Shown: positions 1 through 7,647 of the stretch, piece by piece | How the letters are laid out: every line of letters begins with the position of its first letter | Position numbering within the stretch: the first letter of the stretch is position 1 | NCBI GenBank assembly: GCA_016933355.1 | Contig: JAFGBC010000154.1 | Coordinates: 1-13,904, forward strand | Source of the DNA: Candidatus Aminicenantota bacterium | GTDB lineage: Bacteria > Acidobacteriota > Aminicenantia > Aminicenantales > JAFGBC01 | Length of the DNA stretch: 13,904 bases | Reading direction: 5' to 3' | The notes under the pieces: model-generated | Seen by the model: the letters and a program-made list of their open reading frames with translations, nothing else | Database searches by the model: none | What the model was told of the DNA's origin: nothing | Position numbers and translations under genes: made by a program

Positions 1-1509
1 ATCGCGCGCGAGGTCTGCGCCCTGGCGGCCGAGACGCCCAAGCCGGTGCTCGCGGCCTGGCTGGGAGGGGCGGCCATGCGCGAGGGGACCGCGCTCCTGA
101 ACGAGGCAGGTATCCCGACCTACACCACGCCCGAGCAAGCCATCAACGCCTTCATGACCCTGGTCGGCTACGCCCGCAACCTGGAGGTCCTCTACGAGAC
201 GCCCAAGGACATCTCGGTCGATTTCCCGGTCAACCGGGCCGAGACCCGGGGGCGCTTCGCCCGGGTCTTCGCCGCCGGCGGCGAGATCTTGTCCGAGAAG
301 GATTCCAAGGATCTGCTGGCTTCCTACGGCCTCCCGGTGACGATCCCCGAGCCGGTCCGCTCCGCCGACGAGGCCGTCCGGGCCGCCGAGAGGATCGGCT
401 ACCCGGTCGTCCTGAAGGTGCTGTCGCCCGACATCACCCACAAGACCGACGCGGGCGGCGTCGCCCTCGACCTCGCCGACGCCGGCCGGGTCCGGGCCGC
501 TTACGAGAGCATGATGCGGACGGTCGCCGAGCGCGCCCCGGGCGCGCGCGTCGAGGGCGCCACGGTCCAGAAGATGGTCCGGACCGGGGACGGGGTCGAG
601 ATGATCCTGGGCATCAAGAAGGACCCGACCTTCGGGACGGTCGTCATGGCCGGAATGGGCGGCGTCGCGGCCGAGATCTACCGCGACCGGGCGCTCGGCT
701 TCCCCCCGCTCAACGAGCGGCTGGCCCGGCGCATGCTCGAGTCGCTCCGGATGGCCCCCCTGCTGAGCGGCTTCCGGGGCCGTCCGGCCGCCGACCTGGA
801 CAAGCTCGTCGAGACCCTCGTCCGCCTCTCCTACCTGGCCGCCGATTTTCCCGAGGTCAAGGAGCTCGACATCAACCCGCTCCTGGCGACGCCCGGCGGC
901 GTCGTCGCCCTCGACGCCCGCGTCGTCGTCGACCGCGAGGCGGCCGAGGACCCGAATCGCCCCTACGGCCACCTGGCCCTGCGTCCTTACCCCGAGGAGT
1001 TCGTCAAAACCGTCCGGCTGCGCGACGGCGGCGAGGTCCTGCTCCGGCCGATCAAGCCCGAAGACGAGCCGCTCTGGCTGGGCCTGCTGGGGAGCTGCTC
1101 CAAGGAGTCGATCTATTCGCGCTTCCGCTACTTCTTCTTCTGGCAGTCCCACGACGTCGCCAGCCGCTACTGCTACACCGATTACGACCGCGAGCTGGCT
1201 ATCGTCGCCGAGGTCCGGGGCGAGGACGGGGCTCCGCGGCTCGTCGGTATCGGCCGGCTCAGCGCCGACCCGGGACGGACTTCGGCCGAATACGCCGTCC
1301 TCGTCCAGGACGCTTGGCAGAACCGGGGGCTGGGCGGCTTGCTGACGGACACCTGCACGGAGATCGCGCGGCAGTGGGGCGTCCGGACGATCACGGCCAT
1401 CACGACGACCGACAACCCGCGCATGGTCGCCGTCTTCGAAAAACGGGGCTTCCGGATTTCCAACGACCTCGAGAGCTCTCTGGTCGAGGTCTCCAAAGAG
1501 CTGATTTAA
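1..1509 (+). CDS. Acyl-CoA synthetase (ADP-forming)-like / GNAT acetyltransferase fusion, 5' partial
   Basis: The frame is open from the first base, so the N-terminus, including the CoA-binding domain expected for the family, lies outside the window; 502 residues are visible. Numbered from the first codon, residues about 100-320 form the ATP-grasp domain of ADP-forming acetyl-CoA synthetases, with VVLK at 136-139, HKTDAGG at 147-153 and ELDINP at 288-293. Residues about 340-500 are a GNAT acetyltransferase with the acetyl-CoA pyrophosphate loop QNRGLG at 440-445. This order matches Pat/YfiQ protein lysine acetyltransferases, which in characterised cases acetylate and inactivate acetyl-CoA synthetase. 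Acetyltransferase activity is likely. Whether the synthetase half is catalytic cannot be judged, because the region with the phosphohistidine is missing. Its stop overlaps the stop of the convergent pgsA. An internal GTG at 46 is not a credible start, because family sequence continues upstream of it. Confidence 0.9.
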   Translation: MAREVCALAAETPKPVLAAWLGGAAMREGTALLNEAGIPTYTTPEQAINAFMTLVGYARNLEVLYETPKDISVDFPVNRAETRGRFARVFAAGGEILSEKDSKDLLASYGLPVTIPEPVRSADEAVRAAERIGYPVVLKVLSPDITHKTDAGGVALDLADAGRVRAAYESMMRTVAERAPGARVEGATVQKMVRTGDGVEMILGIKKDPTFGTVVMAGMGGVAAEIYRDRALGFPPLNERLARRMLESLRMAPLLSGFRGRPAADLDKLVETLVRLSYLAADFPEVKELDINPLLATPGGVVALDARVVVDREAAEDPNRPYGHLALRPYPEEFVKTVRLRDGGEVLLRPIKPEDEPLWLGLLGSCSKESIYSRFRYFFFWQSHDVASRYCYTDYDRELAIVAEVRGEDGAPRLVGIGRLSADPGRTSAEYAVLVQDAWQNRGLGGLLTDTCTEIARQWGVRTITAITTTDNPRMVAVFEKRGFRISNDLESSLVEVSKELI

Positions 1510-2138
1510 GCTTCGGGCGCCGGCCCGGCGAAGGCCCGCCGCCAGGTCCTGACGCCGTAGTCCACGGCCGAGACGACGGCCAGAGACACGGACAGCAGAT
1601 ACACCCAGAACAAGTTGGGCGCTTCCATGCCCAGCACGTTGGCGATCAGGACGAGCCAGATCATCAGGACCTGGCAGATGGTGCTCGTCTTCCCGAGCGT
1701 GGAGGGGGGGAACGCCTTGATGCCGCGCAGGCGGCTCAGGATAAAGGCGGTCGTAACGATCACGATGTCGCGCCCGATCGAGACCGCGACCAGCCAGAGG
1801 GGGAGGACGTTCGGAGCGGCCAGCGACGGGAAGGAGAGGAGGATGAAGGCGGTCGTCATCATGAGCTTGTCGGCGGCGGGGTCGAGGACGAGGCCGATCT
1901 TGGAGCGCTGATGCCAGGTCCTGGCGACGAAGCCGTCCAGGACGTCGGTCGTCCCGGCCACTAGGAAGACATAGAAGGCGGCCCGGGGCTCGTGTCCGAG
2001 CATGAGGGCGGCGAAGACCGGGACGAGGGCGATCCGGAGCAGGCTGAGGACGTTGGGGACGGTCCAGAGGCGGGAGGTGTACTCCGCCGCCCGTCCGGGG
2101 GGCTCGAGGGGGGGCTTCGCTGTCTCCGGGGCCGTCAT
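1506..2138 (-). CDS. pgsA: CDP-diacylglycerol--glycerol-3-phosphate phosphatidyltransferase (PgsA family)
   Basis: This 210-residue integral membrane enzyme of the CDP-alcohol phosphatidyltransferase family probably makes phosphatidylglycerophosphate from CDP-diacylglycerol and glycerol-3-phosphate, the committed step to phosphatidylglycerol and cardiolipin. The metal-binding CAP signature D-x2-D-G-x2-A-R-x8-G-x3-D-x3-D is complete: D65, D68, G69, A72, R73, G82, D86 and D90. Several hydrophobic helices follow. The LGKTST stretch near residue 149 resembles the PgsA GK-x-KT segment and favours PgsA over other CDP-alcohol transferases, but family members with other acceptors cannot be excluded. 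The ATG overlaps the TGA of the upstream TPR/SLH gene as ATGA, which indicates translational coupling. It is the last gene of the operon. Its TAA overlaps the TAA of the convergent acetyltransferase within TTAA (1506-1509). Confidence 0.9.
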   Translation of the reverse strand: MTAPETAKPPLEPPGRAAEYTSRLWTVPNVLSLLRIALVPVFAALMLGHEPRAAFYVFLVAGTTDVLDGFVARTWHQRSKIGLVLDPAADKLMMTTAFILLSFPSLAAPNVLPLWLVAVSIGRDIVIVTTAFILSRLRGIKAFPPSTLGKTSTICQVLMIWLVLIANVLGMEAPNLFWVYLLSVSLAVVSAVDYGVRTWRRAFAGPAPEA

Positions 2139-3454
2139 TGGATCAGGGCCAGCAAGAGGTCCAGGGCTTTGATGGCTTCGACTCCGGACAGGCTCTGCTC
2201 GGGCCGGAACGCCCGCTGGGCGTTGACGTCCATGAGCTGGTAGGCGAGGACCTGGACGATGGGCTGATAATAGACGTGCTCGGGCGGCACGTCGCTGACC
2301 TGGATCTTTTCGGGCGCGAAGGTCTGGATGACCTTGACGTTCCGTCTTCGGAGGTAGCCGATCAGGCGCAGTAGCGTCTCGGCCATATCGGCCCGCGTCA
2401 CGACCTTCTTGGGCTCGAAGGTATGGTTGGCGTAGACTTCGAGGATCCCGAGCGAGGCCGTCCGGATGATGAACCTGGAGGCCCAGGAGGTCGCGATGTC
2501 GACGATGATCGGCGGCCGGTTCGAGGGCGCCGGCAGGACGGCGTTGAACTTGACCCCGATCAGGGCCGCGATGTCCTCGCGGGAAACGACCGGCGCGTTG
2601 GCGATGGAGCCGTACTGGCTGGGCAGCTCGAAGATGCCCAGCCTGTTCTTGAGCGTTTCGACCCTGGCCTGGGCGTCCCGGTCGGCCGGGTCTTTCTCGC
2701 GAACCTTCTCGAAGACCGCGAGGCTCGCCTCGAGCTGTTGGGCCCGGAAGAGGGCTTCCGCGTAGGCCTTGAGCACGAGCGTGTCCTCGGGCTCGAGGTC
2801 GGCGGCCGTCTTGAGATGGGTGAGCGCCTCCTCGGCCCGGTCCTCGGACCTCAGGACCTCGGCCAGCGCCAGATGGATGTCGACGGCGTCGGGGTCGTAG
2901 AGAAGTGCTTTCCGATAGGCCTCCCGGGTCTGCTCCAGGTCCCCTTCGGCCGCGAAGGCCCGGGCGGAGTCCCTGTGCTCGGCGAGCTTCCGGTCCCTGA
3001 GGAGTTCGAACGCGCTCCGGACGTTGGCGTTGTCGGGGGCGGCGTTCATCGCACCTCGGTATTCGGCGAAGGCGTCCTCATCCCGGCCGGCGTCCAGATA
3101 GATCTGGGCGAGCCCGAGCCGGGCGGGGAGGAGGTCCGGGGCGTTCTCCAGGGCGAGCCGGAAGTTATCCTCGGCGCCGGCCGGGTCCTGGAGGAGGGTG
3201 CGGACGTACCCCATCCCGACGAAATAGACGGGGCTGGCCGGTCCCAGCTTCTGAAGCTGCTTTTCGGCCCTGGCGGCCCGGCCGTAGCGGATGTCCTTCC
3301 AGACGTCTTCGACCGCGATCCGCTCCTCTAGGGTCAGGGAAGAGACGAGGGCGGTCGGCAGGCTTTCGAGCTCCAGGACGAGGGTGGGCGGCTCCACGGT
3401 CGCGCAGGCAAACAGGGCGAGGCAGAGCGAAACCAGAAGAGTCCCCTTTTTCAC
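2135..3454 (-). CDS. TPR-repeat putative lipoprotein with C-terminal S-layer-homology-like repeats
   Basis: A 439-residue envelope protein. The GTG at 3454 is chosen as start because it overlaps the hflX stop as GTGA and sits 8 bases after AGGAG (3467-3463); an ATG at 3571 would lie deep inside hflX and add sequence before the signal peptide. Residues 1-17 are Lys-Lys, a hydrophobic stretch and Cys17 after LFA, a plausible although not perfect lipobox. Residues about 60-275 hold roughly six tetratricopeptide repeats. The C-terminus has SLH-like units: a partial one at 289-300 (SREDIAALIG), a full one at about 319-366 (DIATSWASRF then F346-P348 and TRADMAETL), and a diverged one at about 388-435. 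TPRs mediate protein contacts. SLH domains in diderms can bind peptidoglycan-linked polymers, so an envelope scaffold role is inferred. The specific function is unknown. Confidence 0.82.
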   Translation of the reverse strand: MKKGTLLVSLCLALFACATVEPPTLVLELESLPTALVSSLTLEERIAVEDVWKDIRYGRAARAEKQLQKLGPASPVYFVGMGYVRTLLQDPAGAEDNFRLALENAPDLLPARLGLAQIYLDAGRDEDAFAEYRGAMNAAPDNANVRSAFELLRDRKLAEHRDSARAFAAEGDLEQTREAYRKALLYDPDAVDIHLALAEVLRSEDRAEEALTHLKTAADLEPEDTLVLKAYAEALFRAQQLEASLAVFEKVREKDPADRDAQARVETLKNRLGIFELPSQYGSIANAPVVSREDIAALIGVKFNAVLPAPSNRPPIIVDIATSWASRFIIRTASLGILEVYANHTFEPKKVVTRADMAETLLRLIGYLRRRNVKVIQTFAPEKIQVSDVPPEHVYYQPIVQVLAYQLMDVNAQRAFRPEQSLSGVEAIKALDLLLALIQ

Positions 3455-4737
3455 CACGTCGGCTCCTCTCTCAGCAGATAGGGCATGAAGTCCAGCATGG
3501 CCCGCGGATCGGCCAGGACCTTGAGGTCCGTCGCGTCCTGTCGGCTGCGGCGCGATAGGACGAGCGTCCATTTGGCCAGGGACGCGGCGCGATCCGCCTC
3601 GGCCTTGGGAATCCTTAGATAAAATATCTTGAGATGGCCGAAAAGTAAAGCCCGGATCTTGGCCTTGAGGTCCCCGATCCCTTCCCCGGTCCGGGCCGAT
3701 ACGGACACCGCGCGCGGCCCGGCGGACGGATTGAGGGCCAGCCGTTCCGCGCGGTCGGGGCAGAGGTCGATCTTGTTGAAAACTTTGAGGATAGGAACGT
3801 CGCGGACGTCGAGGTCCTCCAGAACGGCGTCGACGGACTCCTCCTGGCTGTCGGCGAAGGGGGAGGCCGCGTCGACGACGTGGAGGATGATGTCGGCCTC
3901 GCGGATCTCCTCGAGGGTGCCCCGGAAGGCCGAGACGAGCTCGACCGGGAGCTTCTTGATGAATCCGACCGTATCGCTCAGGAAAAAATAGGCCCCGTCC
4001 GGATAGCTGACCCGGCGCAGGACCGGGTCGAGGGTCGCGAAGAGCTGCGGTGAAGCCAAGGCGTGTTCCCGGGAGAGCCGGTTGAACAATGTCGATTTGC
4101 CCGCGTTCGTATAACCGACCAGGGAAGCGACCGGGATCGGGCTCCCCCTCCGGGTCGAGCGCTGGCGGTCCCGCCGTTCCTGGACGCGCTGGATCTCCTT
4201 CTTGATGCGCGCGATCCGGTCCGTGATCCGGCGCCGGTCGACCTCGAGCTTCTTCTCGCCCGGGCCGCGCGTTCCGATTCCGGCGCCGAGCTGGGAGAGG
4301 GCCTTGCCCTTTCCGACCAGGCGGGGCAGCCGGTAGCTCAGCTGGGCCAGCTCGACCTGGAGCTTGCCCTCGTTGGACCGGGCCCGCTGGGCGAAGATGT
4401 CCAGGATGAGCTGAGTCCGGTCGATGACCTTGACCTTGAGCCGGTCCTCGAGGCTCTTCTGCTGGCCCGGGCTCAGGCCGCGGTCGAAGATGACGAGGTC
4501 GGCGCCGAGCTCCCCCTTGCGCCGGACGACCTCCTCGACCTTGCCCTGCCCGATGAGGAAGCGCGGGTTCGGGCGCGGGCGGACCTGATAGACACGGTCC
4601 AGGACGGCCGCGCCGGCGGCGCGGGCCAGGCCGGCCAGTTCCTCCAGGGACTCCTCGACTTCGGCTTTCTCCGCGGCGGTCAGGGCCAGACCGACGAGAA
4701 TCGCCTTTTCGGACTCAGCGGAGGCGGGCTTCAACAT
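3451..4737 (-). CDS. hflX: GTPase HflX
   Basis: This 428-residue ribosome-binding GTPase has the normal family length. In other bacteria HflX binds the 50S subunit and splits or rescues stalled ribosomes, notably under heat stress. The N-terminal HflX domain has IGQGKVEEV at 62-70 and the diagnostic GIGTRGPGEKKLEVDRR at 153-169. The G domain follows: P-loop GYTNAGKST at 208-216, G3 DTVGF at 255-259 and G4 NKID at 321-324. A predicted helical linker (about 165-195) joins the halves. The start ATG lies 23 bases inside the 3' end of miaA and has no obvious Shine-Dalgarno sequence, so translation is probably coupled to miaA. The miaA-hflX pair is conserved in many bacteria, commonly with hfq between them; here there is no room for hfq. 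Identification is secure. Confidence 0.97.
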   Translation of the reverse strand: MLKPASAESEKAILVGLALTAAEKAEVEESLEELAGLARAAGAAVLDRVYQVRPRPNPRFLIGQGKVEEVVRRKGELGADLVIFDRGLSPGQQKSLEDRLKVKVIDRTQLILDIFAQRARSNEGKLQVELAQLSYRLPRLVGKGKALSQLGAGIGTRGPGEKKLEVDRRRITDRIARIKKEIQRVQERRDRQRSTRRGSPIPVASLVGYTNAGKSTLFNRLSREHALASPQLFATLDPVLRRVSYPDGAYFFLSDTVGFIKKLPVELVSAFRGTLEEIREADIILHVVDAASPFADSQEESVDAVLEDLDVRDVPILKVFNKIDLCPDRAERLALNPSAGPRAVSVSARTGEGIGDLKAKIRALLFGHLKIFYLRIPKAEADRAASLAKWTLVLSRRSRQDATDLKVLADPRAMLDFMPYLLREEPTW

Positions 4738-5638
4738 GACGGAGGACGGCCTCGGTATCGTCGGCCGGGATCCAGGCGATGTCGTTCATCCTGCGGAACC
4801 AGGTCATCTGCCGTTTGGCGTACTGCCGGGTTTCGGTCTTAGTGAGCTCGACGGCCCGGGCCAGAGTCGACTCGCCCCGGAGGAAGGCGAGGACGCGCCG
4901 GTAGCCCAAAGCCCGGAAGGGCGGGGCGTCTTCGGGGACCCCTCGGGCGACCAGTCCCCGGACCTCCTCGACGATGCCGTTGGCGAACATCCGGTCGACG
5001 CGCTCCTCGATCCCGCGGACAAGCCGGGATCTTTCTAATTGTAGACCAATCCGGACCTGGAAGAAACCCCGGACGGGCGAGATCGTGGCCGCAAAATGCC
5101 TCGAGAAGGGGACGCCGGTCGCTTCGAAGACCTCGAGCGCCCGTACGATCCGGACCCGGTCGCGCCGTCCGATCTTGGCCGCGTACTCCGGGTCGACGGC
5201 GGTCAGCCGGAGCCATAGGGCTTCGACGCCGTCTTCCGCCGCTTCGGCGTCGAGCCGGCGACGGAGCCCGGACAGCCGGCCCGGACCGGGGAAGAGCCCT
5301 TCGAGCAGGGCTTTGAGATAGAGCCCCGTGCCGCCCGCGACGATCGGGACACGGCCTCGTTCGTGGATTTCGGCGGCGGCCCGGAGCGCTTCCCGGACGA
5401 AGTCCGCGGCCGTGAACTGGGTCGTCGCCTCTACGATGTCGAGGAGATGGTGGGGGACGCCGCGCCGCTCGGCGGCGGGGAGTTTGTCGGTCCCGATGTC
5501 GAACCCGCGGTAGACCTGCATCGAGTCGGCGTTGATGACCTGGCCGCCGCAGCGAAGGGCGAGCGCGACGGCCGTCCGGCTCTTTCCGACGCCGGTCGGG
5601 CCGCAGAGGATCACGAGCGGGCGCGTCTTAGAGGACAA
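4715..5638 (-). CDS. miaA: tRNA dimethylallyltransferase MiaA
   Basis: A 307-residue enzyme of normal length that transfers a dimethylallyl group from DMAPP to N6 of A37 in tRNAs reading UNN codons, the first step to ms2i6A. Visible motifs: P-loop GPTGVGKS at 13-20, DSMQVY at 38-43 (the catalytic Asp region), PHHLLD at 62-67, GGTGLY at 102-107, and the C-terminal tRNA-contact block TRQYAKRQMTWFRR starting at 270. The start is a TTG at 5638, which is the only start that leaves a family-like short lead before the P-loop. It has no clear ribosome-binding site and lies 11 bases inside the preceding small membrane ORF, which suggests coupling. The 3' end overlaps hflX by 23 bases. Confidence 0.97.
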   Translation of the reverse strand: MSSKTRPLVILCGPTGVGKSRTAVALALRCGGQVINADSMQVYRGFDIGTDKLPAAERRGVPHHLLDIVEATTQFTAADFVREALRAAAEIHERGRVPIVAGGTGLYLKALLEGLFPGPGRLSGLRRRLDAEAAEDGVEALWLRLTAVDPEYAAKIGRRDRVRIVRALEVFEATGVPFSRHFAATISPVRGFFQVRIGLQLERSRLVRGIEERVDRMFANGIVEEVRGLVARGVPEDAPPFRALGYRRVLAFLRGESTLARAVELTKTETRQYAKRQMTWFRRMNDIAWIPADDTEAVLRHVEARLR

Positions 5639-5714
5639 TTTGGACCAGGATGATCAGGGCCAGGGCGGTGACGACGAGGAGCAGCGCCCGGACTTGGGTC
5701 CGCCTCAGCTCCAT
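5628..5714 (-). CDS. Predicted 28-residue single-span membrane peptide
   Basis: A small ORF fills the otherwise empty gap between the DUF4388-like gene and miaA. It starts at ATG 5714 inside the end of the upstream gene (10-base overlap) and stops with TAA at 5630-5628, 11 bases inside miaA. AAAAGG lies about 8 bases upstream of the ATG. The product begins MELRRTQVR, then runs for about 19 hydrophobic residues (ALLLVVTALALIILVQIVL) to the end, which is the positive-inside layout of a one-pass membrane peptide. I do not recognise a family. It could be a genuine small protein, or it could serve only to couple translation from the upstream gene to the TTG-started miaA. Support is the fit into the overlap pattern, the ribosome-binding site and the membrane-like composition; conservation was not tested. 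Confidence 0.5.
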   Translation of the reverse strand: MELRRTQVRALLLVVTALALIILVQIVL

Positions 5715-6802
5715 TCGCCGACCTTTTCCAAGTTTCTGACCAGGACGGCCTCGTGGTCGTTGCCCAGGGATTTCTTGACGGCGAGGACCTCGGCGCTCAG
5801 GATCTCGGTCAGGCCGCGGGCCAGCTCGGCTTGGCTCTCCTCGGTCAGGAGGTTGACGTTGATCTTGAGGGGCGAGCGGAACTCGATCGTCCCGTCCTCG
5901 AGGAGAGCGATGCTCTCGAACAGCGGGCCGAGGGTCGGCTTGACCTCCTCGAGCGCTTTGCCGAGGACGGTCCGGGCGAACGGGCCCAGCTCCTTGGAGA
6001 TGTAGCGGAAGATGGCGTTCGACTTGTCGCGGAAGGCGGCCATCATCCGGTCGATTTCGGAGGGGGAGAGCTCGCGGCCCTGCCGGGCCGGGTCCTTCGG
6101 CGCCGGCCGGCCGGCCAAACCCAGGAGCAGCAGGAGATGCATCGCGCGGTCCGTCCGGCGCGGTCCGAGCCGACTGAGTCTCCTCAGCTCTTCGAGGTTC
6201 CGGCCCTGGCCGAGGGCGCGCAACAGATAGCGCTCGTGGGAAGCGAGGCGGTCGTCGTCGGCCGGCGCGAGGGCCTGGAGCGGTTCGCTCGCCGGAGGGA
6301 GCGAGGCGGAGATGAGGGCGTCGCTCGTCATGCGGCGAAGCCCCTCGAGGAGCAGGGGCCGGAGCGGGAGGGACGAGAGGACCTCCGCCTCGGCCGGAAG
6401 CCGTCCGGGCTCGAATTCGTAGGCGGCCAGGGGCGCGTCGAACAGGGCGAACAGCCTCGCTTTGTACTCCGCTTCAAGAACGCCCCAGACCGCCTCCGGG
6501 TCGGTCCCGTCCGTTTCGAGCGCGGCCTGCAGGAGTCCGGTCCCGTCCTGCCCGGACCGGGCTTCGCAAGCCTCCAGCTGGGCGGCGTCGAAGAGACCGG
6601 CCTCGCGCAGGCCTTTCTTGAGGACCGGTTCGGGCAGGGACGGGGCGTCCAGGAGAAGGCGGTCGCGGTCGAGGAAAAGAACGACGGCGTTCCCGGGCCC
6701 GGGGAGCGCGAGGCGTCCGCTCCGTCCGGCCTCGCTCAGGCTGAAGAGGAGGCGGGGCAGCGAAAGCCCTTTCAAGGCGCCGGCCAGAGGGACGTCGTTC
6801 AT
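5705..6802 (-). CDS. DUF4388/PATAN-like domain protein of unknown function
   Basis: A 365-residue, apparently cytoplasmic protein with no signal peptide or membrane span. The N-terminus (about 5-60), with LAGALKGLSLPRLLFSLSEA, GRSGRLAL and VVLFLDRDRLLLDAP, resembles the start of DUF4388 (PATAN) domains, found in signalling and motility proteins of myxobacteria and related lineages. Residues 60-230 are helical and Leu/Ala-rich. A C-terminal block from about 240 to 350, which includes MMAAFRDKSNAIFRYISKEL and EFRSPLKINVNLL, is not recognised. It is the first gene of the operon with miaA, hflX and pgsA. The ATG lies only 6 bases from a predicted -10 element, so it may be translated from a leaderless mRNA. 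The domain call rests on pattern memory only; a search with residues 1-140 would settle it. Confidence 0.7.
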   Translation of the reverse strand: MNDVPLAGALKGLSLPRLLFSLSEAGRSGRLALPGPGNAVVLFLDRDRLLLDAPSLPEPVLKKGLREAGLFDAAQLEACEARSGQDGTGLLQAALETDGTDPEAVWGVLEAEYKARLFALFDAPLAAYEFEPGRLPAEAEVLSSLPLRPLLLEGLRRMTSDALISASLPPASEPLQALAPADDDRLASHERYLLRALGQGRNLEELRRLSRLGPRRTDRAMHLLLLLGLAGRPAPKDPARQGRELSPSEIDRMMAAFRDKSNAIFRYISKELGPFARTVLGKALEEVKPTLGPLFESIALLEDGTIEFRSPLKINVNLLTEESQAELARGLTEILSAEVLAVKKSLGNDHEAVLVRNLEKVGEWS

Positions 6803-6808
6803 GACCCT

Positions 6809-6837
6809 AATTTAGTCTCGGGCCGCGGGCCTGTCAA
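6809..6837 (-). promoter_or_regulatory. Sigma-70-type promoter for the DUF4388-miaA-hflX-pgsA operon, leaderless spacing
   Basis: On the minus strand a perfect TTGACA (6837-6832) is followed after 17 bases by TAAATT (6814-6809), 4 of 6 matches to TATAAT. Only 6 bases separate the -10 from the ATG at 6802, so the expected transcription start falls on or next to that A. The rest of the 6803-6939 intergenic stretch shows no ORF and no convincing terminator for the upstream Yip1 gene. Confidence 0.6.
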
Positions 6838-6939
6838 CGTCTCAAAGGGGCGGGTGGCGCGCCGCGGCTTCCCGCGCTCAAAGAGCTACGGACGCATCGA
6901 GAGCGTTTACGGCGCGAGTCGGACGCGGCCCGGGCGGTC

Positions 6940-7647
6940 CTATCGCATCATCCCGGTGAAGACGAGCGCCATGATCACGTAGACGGCCGCCTTGAGCAGC
7001 CAGAAACCGTAGGAGAGGAACAGGGCCTTCTTGAGGGGGATCTTGAAGACGGCGGACAGGCCGTAGCCGAGGATGCCGAACATCCAGAGCTGGAAGAAGT
7101 CGACCTGGCTGAGGATGATATAGCCCGGCGACGTCACCGGGAGCTTGGGCGCCAGGAGCGCCAGGCTTGTCGTGGTCTGCATCACGGACTTGCGCATCAG
7201 GATCAGGACCAGGCGGACGCCGTTCCCCAGAACCTTGTCGATGAGGTTGGCGTGGACGACGGCGGACAGGACCTGCTTGTAGGTTCCCTCGGTCGAGCCC
7301 ATCCGCCCCAGGACGAGGAGGATAAGGCAGGACAGGAGCAGGCCGACGGCGAAGGTCAGCGGTCCCATGACGAAGGACTGGATGGCCGTCCGGGCCGGAG
7401 AAGGGTTTTCCATCCCGGCGATCATCTGGTCGAAACGCTCCTGGCCCAGCCGCTCCTGGAGCTTGATGTTATCGCGCATGTTCTGGAGGTTGTCCTTGTT
7501 GGCGGCGGGCGAGACCAGGAACGAGAAGACGCCGATCACGACAAGGAGGATGACGAGGACGTCCAGCCAGACCGGACGCTCGGCCAGGCTCTTGAAGACG
7601 GCCTGGGGGCTGGAGAAGACTCCTTGGAGGCGGGCGGGCAGGTTCAT
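6940..7647 (-). CDS. Yip1-family (DUF1282-like) polytopic membrane protein
   Basis: A 235-residue inner membrane protein with about five hydrophobic spans: roughly 26-46, 90-114, 125-150, 178-201 and 208-231. The opening RLQGVFSSPQAVFKSLAERP followed by a first span, then a soluble loop (47-88) and a GTYKQVLSAVVHAN segment, is the typical layout of bacterial Yip1 domain proteins. Their biochemical role in bacteria is largely unknown; eukaryotic Yip1 proteins bind Rab GTPases. The ATG overlaps the stop of the ABC ATPase gene as ATGA, so it is the third gene of the adaptor-ATPase operon, in the place where a permease would be expected. It ends with TAG, read here as a normal stop because only about ten codons follow before a TAA. 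Confidence 0.8.
   Translation of the reverse strand: MNLPARLQGVFSSPQAVFKSLAERPVWLDVLVILLVVIGVFSFLVSPAANKDNLQNMRDNIKLQERLGQERFDQMIAGMENPSPARTAIQSFVMGPLTFAVGLLLSCLILLVLGRMGSTEGTYKQVLSAVVHANLIDKVLGNGVRLVLILMRKSVMQTTTSLALLAPKLPVTSPGYIILSQVDFFQLWMFGILGYGLSAVFKIPLKKALFLSYGFWLLKAAVYVIMALVFTGMMR

Noticed and set aside
1510..1532. GC-rich inverted repeat near the convergent stops as a terminator.
   Set aside because: The stem is only 4 bp with a bulge, lies inside the pgsA coding region and has no T-tract.
3455..3571. An upstream ATG (3571) as the start of the TPR/SLH gene.
   Set aside because: It would place about 39 residues, read out of frame through hflX, before the signal peptide; the GTG at 3454 has a ribosome-binding site and a GTGA overlap.
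6840..6939. Terminator hairpin downstream of the Yip1 gene.
   Set aside because: Only short GC palindromes (for example GCCCGGGC) are visible, without a long stem or a T-run.
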